22,930 nt of DNA from Methylotenera_A sp036676175 (GTDB taxonomy: Bacteria; Pseudomonadota; Gammaproteobacteria; Burkholderiales; Methylophilaceae): contig JAKFDL010000044.1 in assembly GCA_036676175.1 (NCBI GenBank), positions 1 to 22,930 on the forward strand, given 5' to 3'. The notes beneath the pieces are model-generated. The model was not told the origin of the DNA. It did not search any database and worked only from the letters and a program-made list of their open reading frames with translations. Position 1 is the first letter of the stretch. Each line of letters begins with the position of its first letter. Below are positions 22,448 to 22,930 of the stretch, piece after piece. Both the position numbers and the translations under genes were made by a program.

Positions 22448-22523
22448 GCGGGTGTAGCTCAGTTGGTAGAGCTTCAGTTTTCCAAACTGAATGTCGCGAG
22501 TTCGAGCCTCGTCGCCCGCTCCA
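22448..22523 (+). tRNA. tRNA-Gly (anticodon UCC)
   Basis: A 76-nt cloverleaf with encoded CCA. Acceptor GCGGGTG pairs with CGCCCGC, the discriminator is T, and anticodon TCC is at 22481-22483 between TCAGT and ACTGA. Confidence 0.97.
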
Positions 22524-22573
22524 AACATTGGGTTTGGGTGAAGTTATGTTTACAAGTAATTATTTGTAACGTG

Positions 22574-22648
<75 letters not shown>

Positions 22649-22676
22649 AGTAGAAGTGATTGTGTTGAATGTTGTT

Positions 22677-22756
22677 AAAGTTTTATTAAGTTAAATAAAA
22701 CTTTCATGGCTTGCATGGCAAGGTTTGCGAAGCTGTAAAAGCAAAGCAGTGCAAGC
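22677..22756 (+). other. Structured leader between tRNA-Thr and tuf
   Basis: A perfect 11-bp stem AAAGTTTTATT (22677-22687) with AATAAAACTTT (22694-22704) over a 6-nt loop has no T-run after it. It is followed by a nested structure: GCTTGCA (22709-22715) with TGCAAGC (22750-22756), enclosing TTTGC (22724-22728) with GCAAA (22741-22745). These may be RNA processing or leader structures of the tRNA-tuf transcript. I see no convincing separate tuf promoter in the 177-bp gap. Confidence 0.5.
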
Positions 22757-22825
22757 AAAAGCAGAGCATTAAGTTAATAGAATTTTAATTAAGTTTAAAC
22801 TAAAGAATATTTAAAGGAACTAAAA

Positions 22826-22930
22826 ATGGCAAAAGGCAAATTTGAACGGACCAAACCGCACGTCAACGTTGGCACGATTGGCCACGTCGACCATGGCAAG
22901 ACCACACTGACGGCAGCGATTACAACAATC
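22826..22930 (+). CDS. tuf: Elongation factor Tu (3' truncated by window end)
   Basis: The first 35 residues of EF-Tu, the GTPase that delivers aminoacyl-tRNA to the ribosome. The N-terminus AKGKFERTKPHVNVGTIG and the P-loop GHVDHGKTT are unmistakable. The ATG at 22826 follows AAAGGA (22813-22818) at good spacing. Its place after four tRNA genes matches the tufB-type locus; whether a second tuf exists elsewhere cannot be told. It has high codon bias in the visible part. Confidence 0.97.
   Translation, partial: MAKGKFERTKPHVNVGTIGHVDHGKTTLTAAITTI

Overview
This window looks like core chromosome of a betaproteobacterium, most probably a methylotroph of the family Methylophilaceae (Methylotenera/Methylophilus-like). 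The evidence is the gene order mla – ibaG – murA – his – hinT – tatABC – petABC – sspAB, the moderate-to-low GC, and above all a 3-hexulose-6-phosphate synthase gene (hps, the formaldehyde-fixing enzyme of the ribulose monophosphate cycle). The assignment rests on remembered protein families and gene order; no search was run. I see no insertion sequence, phage, CRISPR array or rRNA, and no gene-free stretch over 300 bp. All protein genes are on the + strand except one HtrA-type protease.

Layout. (1) 1-2931: mlaF (5' truncated), mlaE, mlaD, mlaC, mlaB, the inner-membrane and periplasmic parts of the Mla phospholipid transporter, ending at an intrinsic terminator. (2) 3038-6651: a YadGH-like ABC-2 exporter pair, then ibaG (BolA family), grxD (CGFS monothiol glutaredoxin) and murA. 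(3) 6665-14369: a histidine cluster, hisG-hisD-hisC, then hps, then hisB-hisH-hisA-hisF-hisI-hisE. hps has its own AT-rich control region, a strong Shine-Dalgarno and an intrinsic terminator, so it looks like an autonomous unit set inside the his cluster. (4) 14366-16105: hinT and tatABC. (5) 16106-17278 (minus): a DegS-like single-PDZ protease, convergent with tatC and divergent from a Nif3/YbgI-family gene (17333-18091). (6) 18234-21925: petABC (cytochrome bc1) and sspAB (stringent starvation proteins). (7) 22080-22930: tRNA-Thr(UGU), tRNA-Tyr(GUA), tRNA-Gly(UCC), tRNA-Thr(GGU) and the start of tuf, the same order as I recall for the E. coli tRNA-tufB operon.

The most unusual object is the HPS protein. 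The catalytic barrel (about 210 residues, the usual full length) continues in frame into a predicted transmembrane helix and a tail made of five identical EAAPA units, encoded by five perfect 15-bp repeats. This suggests a membrane-anchored formaldehyde-fixing enzyme. Other points worth a look: an inverted/direct repeat array at the hps promoter; a nine-base motif (GAGCAAGCA) directly abutting three start codons; a three-copy AT-rich repeat between mlaE and mlaD; the ibaG-grxD pairing; and overlapping alternative hairpins between tRNA-Thr and tRNA-Tyr.
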